Part shown: in pieces, positions 8,696-17,434 of the stretch
Position numbering within the stretch: position 1 is the first letter of the stretch
How the letters are laid out: every line of letters begins with the position of its first letter
Assembly: GCA_031539345.1 (NCBI GenBank)
Contig: JAVKMO010000024.1
Coordinates: 37,453 to 101,452 of the forward strand
Reading direction: 5' to 3'
DNA from: JAVKMO01 sp031539345
Lineage (GTDB): Bacteria > Bacteroidota > Bacteroidia > Chitinophagales > Chitinophagaceae
Length of the DNA stretch: 64,000 bases
Translations under genes and position numbers: made by a program
The notes under the pieces: generated by a model
Seen by the model: the letters and a program-made list of their open reading frames with translations, nothing else
Database searches by the model: none
What the model was told of the DNA's origin: nothing

Positions 8696-10261
8696 TTATT
8701 GCTGTACAAGCTCAAATACAACGCGCCTGTTTGTATCTCTTCCTACTTGTGTATCATTTGTCGCAGCTGGTTTTGTAGAACCATATCCATTAGCAATAAG
8801 TTTAAAGGCCGGTATTCCATTTTTTACTAAATAATCTTTTACCGCTAAAGCTCTATCATTAGATAAAGCCAAGTTTTTTTCTGGCTTACCAACATTGTCT
8901 GTATGACCCTCTATCTTAAGACGTTTAAAAGAAGGGTTCTTAGACAAAACTTTAATCACTTTATCTAAAATTACAAAAGATGCAGGTTTGATAATTGATT
9001 TTCCTGTTTCAAATTGAATGCCTTTTAATGCTTCCGCAAACACCTTTTTCAATTCGTCAATAGGGCAACCAGAATTTGTAATTGGTCCTGCTACGGTTGG
9101 ACATGCATCTTGAGCATCAATAATCCCATCTTTATCTTTATCAGCTCCTAATGGACAGCCTTTGTTTGAAGGATCTCCCGGAATATCTGGGCAATCATCT
9201 TTTGTATCTATCACTCCGTCTTTATCTCGGTCGCCAACTAAAGGACATCCTTTGTTGCTTGGTAGCCCGAATACTTCTGGACAATCATCTTTTGAATCAA
9301 TCACGCCATCTCTATCTCTGTCACCTTCTAAAGGGCAACCAGAATTTGATGCAGCACCTGGCACCCATAAACACTTATCTTTTGAATCTACAACACCATC
9401 TTTATCAGAGTCTTTTTCGAGAGGACAACCATCATTACTAGCGGGTCCTTCTACAGTAGGACACTTATCTTTGTCATCTAAAACACCATCTAAATCTTTG
9501 TCTTTTTTTGATTGTTCAGCCTGAATAACTTGAAGTTCTTGACGAACATCTTGTGCTGAAATTTTGCGAGAAGGGGTTCGTACAAATGCTAATAATAAAC
9601 CTGCTTCTAAATAATGATCGGATAAATTATAGAGAGAACCGACCCCATTTGTATTGAACATTTTTCCAAGATTATGATTATATCTGACGTTAATTTTCAC
9701 AATATTTGATAACTTATATTCTAACCCAGCAACAATACTAAATCCCAAATTGTTGAGGTCTTTGTCTCTAATTTCATATTTGTCGTCTTTAATAGAAAAT
9801 TGGTAATCTATTTTTGGACCAGCATAGAAATATACTTTTTCCGATAGCGGAATTTTCAATAAAAGGGGTAAAGCAAATCGGTATTTAGTAAATCTATTTT
9901 TCTGTTTTAAAGAATCTTGAAAACTTCCTGCCGGTTTGATTTCTGTCAATGCAAAGTTATTGAAATTGACGCCGTTAATAAGAAATTCGGGCTGAAAAGA
10001 AAGACCTTTAAAGAGCTTGAAAGTGCCAAACAAACCAGCACTTACATCAATGCCCACACCAGAAGAAATATCATTGTATTTTACTTGTCCTTTTGTGGTC
10101 AAATCGTTAGATGAAATTGCAACACCTCCCAATAATACCATTCCTAAAGACCTTCCGTCTGCGTCGACTACTGTTACGTATTCGGTCTTTTGTGTATTTT
10201 GAGAAGATATCTTAAGTGAAAAAGAAAGAAGTAAAAAAACAGAGGAAATTATTTTTTTCAT
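8696..10261 (-). CDS. OmpA-family outer-membrane protein with five TSP3 repeats
   Basis: 521-residue envelope protein. Residues 1-20 are a signal peptide ending SLKISSQ. Residues about 35-230 form an outer-membrane barrel-type domain (FYAGPKIDYQFS, EYKLSNIVKINVRYNHN). Residues 252-400 are five calcium-binding thrombospondin type 3 repeats, and 405-521 are an OmpA C-terminal peptidoglycan-binding domain with the EGHTDNVG and NRRVVFEL motifs. It probably ties the outer membrane to the cell wall. The second repeat has CLWVPG in place of CPxxxG. It is monocistronic, bounded by its own 3' hairpin and a 137-bp upstream gap. Confidence 0.93.
   Translation of the reverse strand: MKKIISSVFLLLSFSLKISSQNTQKTEYVTVVDADGRSLGMVLLGGVAISSNDLTTKGQVKYNDISSGVGIDVSAGLFGTFKLFKGLSFQPEFLINGVNFNNFALTEIKPAGSFQDSLKQKNRFTKYRFALPLLLKIPLSEKVYFYAGPKIDYQFSIKDDKYEIRDKDLNNLGFSIVAGLEYKLSNIVKINVRYNHNLGKMFNTNGVGSLYNLSDHYLEAGLLLAFVRTPSRKISAQDVRQELQVIQAEQSKKDKDLDGVLDDKDKCPTVEGPASNDGCPLEKDSDKDGVVDSKDKCLWVPGAASNSGCPLEGDRDRDGVIDSKDDCPEVFGLPSNKGCPLVGDRDKDGVIDTKDDCPDIPGDPSNKGCPLGADKDKDGIIDAQDACPTVAGPITNSGCPIDELKKVFAEALKGIQFETGKSIIKPASFVILDKVIKVLSKNPSFKRLKIEGHTDNVGKPEKNLALSNDRALAVKDYLVKNGIPAFKLIANGYGSTKPAATNDTQVGRDTNRRVVFELVQQ
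9062..9508 (-). repeat. Five-unit 90-bp tandem array encoding TSP3 repeats
   Basis: The GCP triplet recurs at residues 278, 308, 338, 368 and 398 of the OmpA-like protein, an exact 30-residue (90-bp) period. Each unit carries the DxDxDGVxDxxD calcium-loop pattern. The units are diverged copies, not recent duplications. The repeat makes long open frames on the opposite strand (for example 9162-9524), which are not genes. Confidence 0.85.
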
Positions 10262-10398
10262 TAGAGTAATAAAGTTTTGATGAAAAGGTAATGATTGAAA
10301 AAAGAACAGTATTGGAAAATATAGGATTTTACGAATTTAATTTTTTAATTCTGAAGACCTTTTAAAAAAAGTTAATTAAAAGTTGATATTTTTAAGCG

Positions 10399-11505
10399 TT
10401 ATTGAGGACGTTTATAAAAGGGTGGCTTTACAATTTTTGCAGGTGCTAATCTTCCTCTTAGGCTAATCAAAATCGTATTGCCAATAGCCGCTTCTTTGCT
10501 ATCAATATACGCTAAACCAATGCCACATTCTAATGATGGCGAAAATGAACCGCTTGATACTTCGCCAATTTTTTGATCCGTGTTGTTTACATTAAATATT
10601 TCATAGTTCGGTCGCGGAATCCCTTTTTCTACAAGTTGAAAGGCGATTCGTTTTTGTGTTATTCCTTGTTCTTTTTGTTGTACTAAGGCTGATTTACCAA
10701 TAAAATTTTTGTTCATGTTAACAATCCATGACAACCCTGCTTCTAAAGGCGTATGTTGATCATCAATATCGTTTCCATATAATGAAAATGCGGCCTCTAA
10801 TCGTAGGGTATCTCTTGCTCCTAATCCTGCTGGAGCAATGTTGTAGCCTTTACCTTTGTCTATGATTAAATTCCAAAAAAAAGTTGCTGTTGTGCTTGGC
10901 ACAAAAAGTTCAAACCCGTCTTCTCCCGTATAACCCATGCGAGCAATTAAGCATAAATGACCTTGTATTTCTGCACGCTGGAATGTGTAATAAACCATGT
11001 TGTTCAAATCAATGTTTGTGATTTGTTGCATCACTTTTAAGGCTTGTGGACCTTGTATGGCAAGCAAAGCAACTTTATCAGAAATGTTTTTTAATTCTAT
11101 ATCAAAATCACTTTTGTGTTGAACTAACCAATCAAAATCTTTTTGTGTATTTGATGCATTGACGCAAAGTTGATATTCTGTTGCATTGATGCGATACACA
11201 ATAATGTCATCAACAAACGTGCCGTTGGCATATAATAAGGCAGAATATTGAGCTTGTCCATCGTTTAATTTCATTACGTCATTCGTTGTTACAAATTGCA
11301 AAAATGCTTCGGCATCTTTTCCTTTGACAATAAATTCTCCCATGTGGCTTGCGTCAAATAGGCTTACATTTTGACGTGTATTTTTATGTTCTTCTAAAAT
11401 GCCGGCATATTGAATTGGCATATCCCAATCTCCAAAGGGCAACATTTTTGCTCCGTGTGTAAGGTGAAGATGATGAAGTGGAGTTTGTTTTAAAATACCA
11501 GACAT
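10399..11505 (-). CDS. gcvT: Aminomethyltransferase, glycine cleavage T protein
   Basis: T protein of the glycine cleavage system: transfers the aminomethyl carbon from the H protein to tetrahydrofolate. The ATG at 11505 gives 368 residues beginning MSGILKQTPLHHLH, followed by the family block KMLPFGDWDMPIQYAG, then LFDASHMGEF, YTGEDGFELFV and ARDTLRLEA. The frame is open to 11604, inside the galE coding region, but that extension is unlike the family and is rejected. It sits 11 nt downstream of galE on the same strand. gcvH and gcvP are not in the window. Confidence 0.95.
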   Translation of the reverse strand: MSGILKQTPLHHLHLTHGAKMLPFGDWDMPIQYAGILEEHKNTRQNVSLFDASHMGEFIVKGKDAEAFLQFVTTNDVMKLNDGQAQYSALLYANGTFVDDIIVYRINATEYQLCVNASNTQKDFDWLVQHKSDFDIELKNISDKVALLAIQGPQALKVMQQITNIDLNNMVYYTFQRAEIQGHLCLIARMGYTGEDGFELFVPSTTATFFWNLIIDKGKGYNIAPAGLGARDTLRLEAAFSLYGNDIDDQHTPLEAGLSWIVNMNKNFIGKSALVQQKEQGITQKRIAFQLVEKGIPRPNYEIFNVNNTDQKIGEVSSGSFSPSLECGIGLAYIDSKEAAIGNTILISLRGRLAPAKIVKPPFYKRPQ

Positions 11506-11516
11506 ATATTTATCTA

Positions 11517-12548
11517 TTATACTGTTGTTAAAAAAGAAGCTACATTTTGTTCCCAACGCCAAGAGTCTATGACCATATCGGATAAGTTTTTTTCTGCTTT
11601 CCAACCTAATACACTGTTTGCTTTTATTGTATCTGCATACATAACAATGGCATCGCCTTCTCGTCTATTGGCAATTTTAAAATTGATTTTCACTTTGTTT
11701 TCTTGTTCAAAAATGTGTATCATTTCTAAAACGGAAATGCCTTTTCCTGTTCCCACATTAAACACTTCAAAATCATCGTTGGTGTTTTTTTGCAACATTC
11801 TGTCGCAACTTTTTACGTGTGCTTTTGCCAAATCAACAACGTGTATATAATCACGAATACAACTTCCGTCAGGCGTGTCATAATCGTTTCCCCATACATT
11901 CAATTGGTCTTGTTTGCCAATCGCCGTTTGGGTAATAAAGGGCATTAAATTATTTGGTTTACCCAAAGGTAGCTCTCCTATAAGTGCAGAATGGTGTGCA
12001 CCAACAGGGTTGAAATAGCGTAGGGCTATCACTTTTATTTTTTTGTTATACACTACTTTTTCTAAAATGTCTTCTCCCATTTGTTTTGTGCTGCCATAAG
12101 CGGACAAGGCTTTTTGAAAAGGTGTTTCTTCTGTAACAGGCAATTGTTTTGGAAATCCATATACAGTGCAAGAAGAAGAAAATACGATGTTCTGACAGGC
12201 ATATTTTTCCATACACACCAACACATTTGTTAAAGACGTTAGATTGTTTTGATAGTATTTTAAAGGTTGTTCTACAGATTCTCCAACGGCTTTGTAAGCG
12301 GCAAAATGCACAACAACATCAAAGTGTTTTTCTGTTACAAAAAGGGCTTCTACTTTTTCTAAATCACATAAGTCTAATTCATAAAACGTGATTTTTTTCT
12401 TGCAAATTTTTTCTAAATGGTTCAGAATAAAAAGGCGTGAATTAGACAAATTATCAACAATGACAATGTCATAACCCGCTTCGTGTAATTCGACAACGGT
12501 ATGAGAACCAATATAGCCCATGCCGCCTGTAATGAGTGCTTTTTTCAT
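11517..12548 (-). CDS. galE: UDP-glucose 4-epimerase
   Basis: Short-chain dehydrogenase-type NAD enzyme interconverting UDP-glucose and UDP-galactose, used for galactose metabolism and surface glycans. It has 343 residues. The NAD-binding glycine motif is GGMGYIGSH at 8-16; catalytic residues are the Ser in SSSCTVYG (about 124-131) and Tyr151/Lys155 in YGSTK. The C-terminal substrate segment contains NVGTGKGISVLEMI. gcvT follows after 11 nt. The other Leloir genes are not nearby. Confidence 0.95.
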   Translation of the reverse strand: MKKALITGGMGYIGSHTVVELHEAGYDIVIVDNLSNSRLFILNHLEKICKKKITFYELDLCDLEKVEALFVTEKHFDVVVHFAAYKAVGESVEQPLKYYQNNLTSLTNVLVCMEKYACQNIVFSSSCTVYGFPKQLPVTEETPFQKALSAYGSTKQMGEDILEKVVYNKKIKVIALRYFNPVGAHHSALIGELPLGKPNNLMPFITQTAIGKQDQLNVWGNDYDTPDGSCIRDYIHVVDLAKAHVKSCDRMLQKNTNDDFEVFNVGTGKGISVLEMIHIFEQENKVKINFKIANRREGDAIVMYADTIKANSVLGWKAEKNLSDMVIDSWRWEQNVASFLTTV

Positions 12549-12624
12549 ATTGTAGAACGATAAAATAAGAATAGCGTAAAAATAGTTTTTAGTATTATTT
12601 GGCTACAACTATTTCTTAAACGTT

Positions 12625-12651
12625 AAAAAGACACCCATTATAGAGTGTCTT
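12625..12651 (-). terminator. Rho-independent terminator of glnN
   Basis: Read on the minus strand, a 9-bp stem (AAGACACTC with GGGTGTCTT, one G-U pair) closes a TATAAT loop and is followed by TTTTTAACG. It begins 26 bp after the glnN stop. The arms are at 12643-12651 and 12628-12636, and the T-run is at 12623-12629. This is the most canonical intrinsic terminator in the window. Confidence 0.85.
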
Positions 12652-12677
12652 CTTAAAAGTATGTGTGTTGGAAGAAA

Positions 12678-14870
12678 TTATTTTGTAAACAAAATTTCCC
12701 TGTATTTCGGCAAATCCCAAATTTGGTCATCTACAATAATTTCCAATTTGTCGACGTGATAGCGAATGGTTTCAAAAAAGCCTTTGACAACATCTCCATA
12801 ATGAATTGCTTTGGCTCTTGTATTGCCCATTTCATTGGCTACTTTTCTTGCTTCTATCATATCGTAAACATTTTTTTCTATCGCCACAATATGCGTAGAA
12901 AGCGTGTCTAATTTTGCGGTCATTATTTTTTGTGCTTCAGCAACAGTGCCAAATTCTTTTAATCCACGCAAGTTTTGAATCAACACATTTTGATATTGAA
13001 TAGCGTTTGAAACGGCATGGTTGATAGCTAAATCTCCAATTACACGGCTTTCAATTTGAATTTGTTTGATGTATTTTTCTAATTCAATTTCGTGTCGTGC
13101 TTCTAATTCTGTATGCGTATAAATGCGGTTTTTTTCAAATAATTTTTTTGCTTTTTCTGTAACCATTGCGTCTAAAGCAAGTGGCGTTGTTTTTACATTT
13201 GCCAATCCTCTTTTTGCAGCTTCTTTTTCCCACGCATCGCTATAGCCGTCTCCTTCAAATAAAGAGGCTTTGCTAGCGGTAATATATTTTTTGATGACTT
13301 GTAAAACAGCAATTTCTTTTTTATCGCCTTTAGCAATATTCGCATCAACCTCTTCTTTAAATTTTATGAGCGTTTCTGCAACAATAGCGTTCAAAACTGT
13401 CATTGGGTTGGCTGTGTTAGAAGATGAACCCACGGCTCTAAATTCAAATTTATTGCCTGTAAACGCAAACGGAGACGTTCTGTTTCTGTCTGTATTGTCT
13501 AATAAAATTTCAGGGATATGGCGGTGTAAATCTAATTTCAATAACTCTTCATCTTGCTCGTCAAATTTTTCGCCTACGCGAGTTTCAACTTCATTTAATA
13601 CGCTACTTAAATATGAGCCAATAAAAATTGAAATAATAGCAGGAGGTGCTTCGTTTGCTCCAAGTCTGTGTTCATTTCCCGCAGACGCAATCGACGCTCT
13701 TAATAAATCAGCATAATCATGAACCGCTTTAATCGTATTGACAAAAAAGGTTAAGAACATCAAATTTGTTTTTGGTGTTTTACCTGGTGCCAATAAATTG
13801 ATGCCTGTATTTGTTGCCATGCTCCAATTGCAATGTTTGCCACTTCCGTTAATTCCCGCAAAAGGTTTTTCATGCAATAGCACACGCAAACGGTGTCTTT
13901 TTGCCACCCTTGCCATTACGTCCATCAATAAAGTATTGTGATCAACGGCAATGTTGATTTCTTCAAAAATTGGCGCACATTCAAATTGTGATGGTGCAAC
14001 TTCATTATGCCTTGTTTTTAAAGGAATGCCCAAGCGATAAGACTCTTGCTCAAAATCTCTCATAAAACAATATACGCGTTCAGGAATAGAACCAAAATAA
14101 TGGTCTTCTAATTGTTGTCCTTTTGCTGGTGTATGCCCAAAAATTGTTCTCCCTGTCATCATAATGTCAGGTCTTGCTGCGGCAAGCCTTTCATCAATAA
14201 CAAAATATTCTTGTTCCCAACCTAATGTTGGCGTTACACGTTCTACACTTTTATCAAAAAGATTACACACTTCTATTGCCGCTTTTTCTATCGCAGAAAG
14301 TGATTTTAATAAAGGCGCTTTGTAGTCTAAAGATTCACCTGTATAAGAAATAAAAACCGTAGGAATACAAAGCGTTTTTCCACTTTGTAATTCAATAATA
14401 AATGGCGGTGAAGAAGGGTCCCACGCACTATAACCTCTTGCTTCAAAAGTTGCCCTCAAACCCCCACTTGGAAAAGACGACGCATCAGGTTCTTGTTGAA
14501 TTAAAGCATCTCCATCAAATTGTTCTAAAACCGTTCCGTCTCCTTTTAAAGTAAAAAAAGCATCGTGCTTTTCAGCTGTTGTTCCTGTTAATGGTTGGAA
14601 CCAATGCGTATAGTGTGTAACACCTTTTGCTTCGCTCCAAGAACGCAAACCACTGGCAATTCTATGTGCCATTTTACGGTCTATTTTTTGACCCGATTTA
14701 ATTGAATTAGACAAACTTTTATAGGCTTCGTCTGTTAAATAATTTCTTGCTTCTTTAATTGTAAATACGTTTTCTCCAAAACAAGCCGAAACTTTAATTG
14801 GATAATTCACATTGATTTTTGTGTCGTCATTGGCGACATCAGAAATTGCCTTTAAGCGTAAAGAATTCAT
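12678..14870 (-). CDS. glnN: Glutamine synthetase type III
   Basis: ATP-dependent ligation of ammonia to glutamate; the type III (GlnN) enzyme is a large dodecamer typical of Bacteroidota. The ATG at 14870 gives 730 residues, matching the family. The frame is open to 14939, but that extension crosses a good promoter. Family blocks seen include the N-terminal FGENVFTIKEAR, HWFQPLTGTTAEKHDAF, the catalytic ELQSGKTLC region, GWEQEYFVID, HNEVAPSQFE, and NRTSPFAFTGNKFEFRAVGS near residue 440. It has its own promoter and terminator, so it is a single-gene unit. Confidence 0.97.
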   Translation of the reverse strand: MNSLRLKAISDVANDDTKINVNYPIKVSACFGENVFTIKEARNYLTDEAYKSLSNSIKSGQKIDRKMAHRIASGLRSWSEAKGVTHYTHWFQPLTGTTAEKHDAFFTLKGDGTVLEQFDGDALIQQEPDASSFPSGGLRATFEARGYSAWDPSSPPFIIELQSGKTLCIPTVFISYTGESLDYKAPLLKSLSAIEKAAIEVCNLFDKSVERVTPTLGWEQEYFVIDERLAAARPDIMMTGRTIFGHTPAKGQQLEDHYFGSIPERVYCFMRDFEQESYRLGIPLKTRHNEVAPSQFECAPIFEEINIAVDHNTLLMDVMARVAKRHRLRVLLHEKPFAGINGSGKHCNWSMATNTGINLLAPGKTPKTNLMFLTFFVNTIKAVHDYADLLRASIASAGNEHRLGANEAPPAIISIFIGSYLSSVLNEVETRVGEKFDEQDEELLKLDLHRHIPEILLDNTDRNRTSPFAFTGNKFEFRAVGSSSNTANPMTVLNAIVAETLIKFKEEVDANIAKGDKKEIAVLQVIKKYITASKASLFEGDGYSDAWEKEAAKRGLANVKTTPLALDAMVTEKAKKLFEKNRIYTHTELEARHEIELEKYIKQIQIESRVIGDLAINHAVSNAIQYQNVLIQNLRGLKEFGTVAEAQKIMTAKLDTLSTHIVAIEKNVYDMIEARKVANEMGNTRAKAIHYGDVVKGFFETIRYHVDKLEIIVDDQIWDLPKYREILFTK

Positions 14871-14911
14871 TTTTTTGGTTTTTGAGTGAAATAAAATTGA
14901 CTTATTTTTGA

Positions 14912-14939
14912 CAAATATATCTTTTTTAAAAACCCACAA
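14912..14939 (-). promoter_or_regulatory. glnN: Bacteroidota-type promoter of glnN
   Basis: On the minus strand, TTG (14937-14939) is followed after 17 nt by TATATTTG (14912-14919), a full match to the TAnnTTTG -7 box used by the Bacteroidota primary sigma factor. Initiation about 7 nt further on would give a leader of roughly 35 nt before the ATG at 14870. This supports the short start for glnN. Confidence 0.7.
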
Positions 14940-15319
14940 TGAAAAAATTAGAATTATTCAAAAAAAATAAAACATTCGTTTTAAAAATAATGTAAATAAT
15001 TTTTAGCCATAAGCATCTTCATATCACGCCAAAACGCACACATCTTTTTAAAAGAATAAAATAAAAATTTGGTTCCCAACCCAAGGGTCCCTGATTGAGC
15101 TTCGTTGCGGCGCTCCGTTCATCGTCTGCTTTACTATGAATCTTTCCATTCGTCGTTGTAGTAATTACGAATAACTCAATTCTGCTTACACAACATTTCA
15201 ATTCTAAATCCAGAAAATTCTGCTCAAAATTAAGCGTTACACAACATTACCCTGCCTTAAAATGCTTGGGGATTCAAATTGTGTAAACGTATTTTAGAAC
15301 AAGACGATACAGAAAAATT
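14940..15319. other. Intergenic stretch with a GC-richer scrap
   Basis: Non-coding gap between the glnN promoter and the 3' end of the orphan gene at 15320. It is mostly AT-rich and featureless, apart from a GC-richer segment at 15071-15129 listed separately. A 60-codon frame on the minus strand (15019-15201) covers that segment, but I do not regard it as a gene. Confidence 0.5.
15071..15129 (-). repeat. Possible dispersed-repeat scrap (ERSAATKLNQGPLGWEP frame)
   Basis: This 59-bp segment is clearly GC-richer than its surroundings. On the minus strand it reads ERSAATKLNQGPLGWEP, a peptide I remember from many short spurious open frames in Bacteroidota genomes, which suggests a dispersed DNA repeat and not a conserved protein. 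There is no second full copy in this window. The repeat identity rests on memory, not on a search. Confidence 0.4.
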
Positions 15320-16006
15320 TTATCCACCCAACAGCATCACTGAACAGAGAAAATCATACGCATCTAATAGTAAAGAATTATAGATAATAATCCCTGTACT
15401 AAAACTAAAAGTACTTGAACGATAAATATCTTTAAGCGGAGCACGTTCTTGTTCATTTCTGGTTAGGATACCGGCTTTAATAAAAAGAGAAAATTTATCA
15501 ATCGGTGAGCCAAATTCGCATCCAACCTGATGTCCTAATTGGTGGAGATAAGGAGAATTTGAATTATTGTTTAGGAAGCCTATAACACTCCAATGATTAT
15601 CTACAAACAAACGCAAAAAATGAAAGCTATGGGGTTTAACCCATACCCAATCTTTTAAGCGAACTCTTAACCCCAATCCGCCGCCTATACTCAAATTACC
15701 TCCATAAGTACCTAAATGGAAATTGGGCAAGGCAATAGAAAGCCTTCTCTTTAAAAAATAAGGGGTATTAAAAGCAAAATTAAATTGAGAGGAATTGGTG
15801 TAAAAATCACCGGAATTAGAAATAAAAGAAGTGTACAATAACTCGTTTTTATGTGGTTTTTGAGTAATGATAAAGGAATCTTTATTCGCCTCCAAAATAA
15901 TCAGGCTACTATCTTGTGCTTGTAATGTTGTAAGCGGAGTAAGGAATAAAAAAAATATTATACCCAAAATGGAAAGCAAGGTTTTATAAATATTCGTTGA
16001 ATACAT
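15320..16006 (-). CDS. Hypothetical secreted or outer-membrane protein
   Basis: 228 residues. Residues 1-30 form a signal peptide with a long hydrophobic core ending TLQAQDS. The mature part has alternating strands and Gly/aromatic patches (YGGNLSIGGGLGLRVRLK, FSLFIKAGIL), which suggests a small outer-membrane barrel. I do not recognise a family. It stands alone, with long non-coding gaps on both sides that hold repeat-like elements, so it may be accessory. The 5' gap contains a 10-bp inverted repeat (16044-16070) just upstream of the ATG. Confidence 0.6.
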   Translation of the reverse strand: MYSTNIYKTLLSILGIIFFLFLTPLTTLQAQDSSLIILEANKDSFIITQKPHKNELLYTSFISNSGDFYTNSSQFNFAFNTPYFLKRRLSIALPNFHLGTYGGNLSIGGGLGLRVRLKDWVWVKPHSFHFLRLFVDNHWSVIGFLNNNSNSPYLHQLGHQVGCEFGSPIDKFSLFIKAGILTRNEQERAPLKDIYRSSTFSFSTGIIIYNSLLLDAYDFLCSVMLLGG

Positions 16007-16043
16007 AAAACAGATTGTAATTAAAAAAACAATATAGCAACTT

Positions 16044-16070
16044 AATCAAAAAATCCATTTTTTTTTGATT
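16044..16070. repeat. 10-bp perfect inverted repeat
   Basis: AATCAAAAAA at 16044-16053 and TTTTTTGATT at 16061-16070 are exact complements with a 7-nt spacer. It lies 38 bp upstream of the orphan gene start on the minus strand and could be an operator or a weak hairpin. The low complexity of the arms makes chance plausible. Confidence 0.35.
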
Positions 16071-16194
16071 GGTTTGTACAGTTAATGATAACGTTTTTCA
16101 ATTTCCTCCGTTTCAGCGTTGTATAACTTCCGCAATTTTTTTATAAGGGTCAAGTTGCTTTTTTATAGGTTTTCCCAATCATATTTTTTAGGGA

Positions 16195-16270
16195 GGACAA
16201 CCGCAGCTATTACTATCAGACGGCGTTTGTAAGTCTAAAAGACATTAAAAATAACCGCCGTATTTTGTCC
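16195..16270. repeat. Nested inverted-repeat element in the 16.0-16.3 kb gap
   Basis: Three pairs of complementary arms nest inside each other: GGACAA/TTGTCC (16195-16200 with 16265-16270), ACGGCG/CGCCGT (16220-16225 with 16256-16261) and GTCT/AGAC (16233-16236 with 16240-16243). The middle stem is GC-rich in an AT-rich gap. It could be a small structured RNA or a palindromic dispersed repeat. The rest of the 325-bp gap (16007-16331) shows no gene. Confidence 0.4.
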
Positions 16271-16331
16271 ATTATTTAATCACTCTTTCTTATTCTTGTG
16301 CCATACATTTTATAGCCATTAAATTTGTTTT

Positions 16332-17387
16332 ATGACAACGATACAAGGACCTGGAATTTTTTTAGCCCAATTTTTAGGTGATGAAGCACCTTTTAACAAT
16401 TTAAAAAGCATCTGCAAATGGGCGGCAGGCTTAGGTTTTAAAGCGGTGCAAATTCCCAGTTGGGATGTGCGTTGTATTGATTTAGTCAAAGCCGCCGAAA
16501 GTCAAACGTATTGCGACGAATTCAAAGGCATTGTAAACGAAGCAGGTCTGCAAATTGCAGAACTTTCAACGCATTTACAAGGTCAATTAATTGCTGTGAA
16601 TCCTGCGTATGATTTATTGTTTGATGGTTTTGCGCCAGTGCAAGTGCGAAATAATCCAAAGGCTCGTGCCGTTTGGGCAAAACAGCAATTAGAGTTTGCA
16701 GCAAAAGCGTCTAAGCGTTTGGGCTTGTCTGCATGTGCAACATTTAGCGGTGCTTTATTGTGGCATACCGTTTACCCTTGGCCACAGCGTGTTGCAGGAT
16801 TGGTCGATGATGGATTTACAGAACTTGGAAAAAGGTGGACGCCGATTTTAAATTGTTTTGACGAGCAAGGCATTGACCTGTGTTATGAAGTTCATGCCGG
16901 TGAAGATTTGCATGACGGCACGAGTTATGAAATATTTTTAGACAAAGTGAATCAACACCCTCGTGCTTGTTTGCTTTATGACCCTTCACATTTTATTTTG
17001 CAATGTTTAGACTATAAAGCCTACATCGATCATTATCACCAAAGAATTAAAATGTTTCATGTCAAAGATGCAGAGTTTAACCCAAATGGAAAACAAGGCG
17101 TTTATGGCGGTTATCAAGATTGGGCAAATCGTGCAGGTAGATTTCGTTCGCTTGGAGATGGACAAGTTGATTTTAAAACCATTTTTAGCAAACTTGCACA
17201 ATATAATTATAGCGGTTGGGCAATTTTAGAATGGGAGTGTATTTTAAAACACCCTGAACAAGGTGCAGCAGAAGGGGCAACCTTTATTCAAAATCACATC
17301 ATTCAAGTTACCGAAAAAGCGTTTGATGATTTTGCAAAATTAGATACGAACCAAGCCTTAAATAAAAAAATATTAGGCATTGATTAA
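16332..17387 (+). CDS. Sugar phosphate isomerase/epimerase (TIM barrel)
   Basis: 351-residue AP-endonuclease-2-type TIM-barrel protein, the family of xylose isomerase-like sugar isomerases and epimerases. Likely metal ligands are in CYEVHAG, YDPSHF, FHVKDAEF and ILEWEC, the usual Glu-Asp-His/Asp-Glu series. No signal peptide is seen, so it is cytoplasmic. The substrate is unknown; Bacteroidota have many paralogues in sugar and inositol catabolism, and no sugar operon is adjacent. A TAAATTTG box ends only 4 nt before the ATG. Confidence 0.85.
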   Translation: MTTIQGPGIFLAQFLGDEAPFNNLKSICKWAAGLGFKAVQIPSWDVRCIDLVKAAESQTYCDEFKGIVNEAGLQIAELSTHLQGQLIAVNPAYDLLFDGFAPVQVRNNPKARAVWAKQQLEFAAKASKRLGLSACATFSGALLWHTVYPWPQRVAGLVDDGFTELGKRWTPILNCFDEQGIDLCYEVHAGEDLHDGTSYEIFLDKVNQHPRACLLYDPSHFILQCLDYKAYIDHYHQRIKMFHVKDAEFNPNGKQGVYGGYQDWANRAGRFRSLGDGQVDFKTIFSKLAQYNYSGWAILEWECILKHPEQGAAEGATFIQNHIIQVTEKAFDDFAKLDTNQALNKKILGID

Positions 17388-17434
17388 ACTCCAACATTGT
17401 GCTTTAAAATCAAATTTTCACAAGTCCAATCCTC

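Noticed and set aside
9162..9524. 120-codon plus-strand frame with Ser/Pro repeats
   Set aside because: Antisense of the TSP3 array; the repeat period keeps the opposite strand free of stops.
11506..11604. N-terminal extension of gcvT into galE
   Set aside because: The family starts at MSGILKQTP; the extension is galE read in another frame.
15019..15201. 60-codon minus-strand frame containing ERSAATKLNQGPLGWEP
   Set aside because: It spans the GC-rich scrap and AT-rich flanks with no domain, and looks like a repeat translated by chance.
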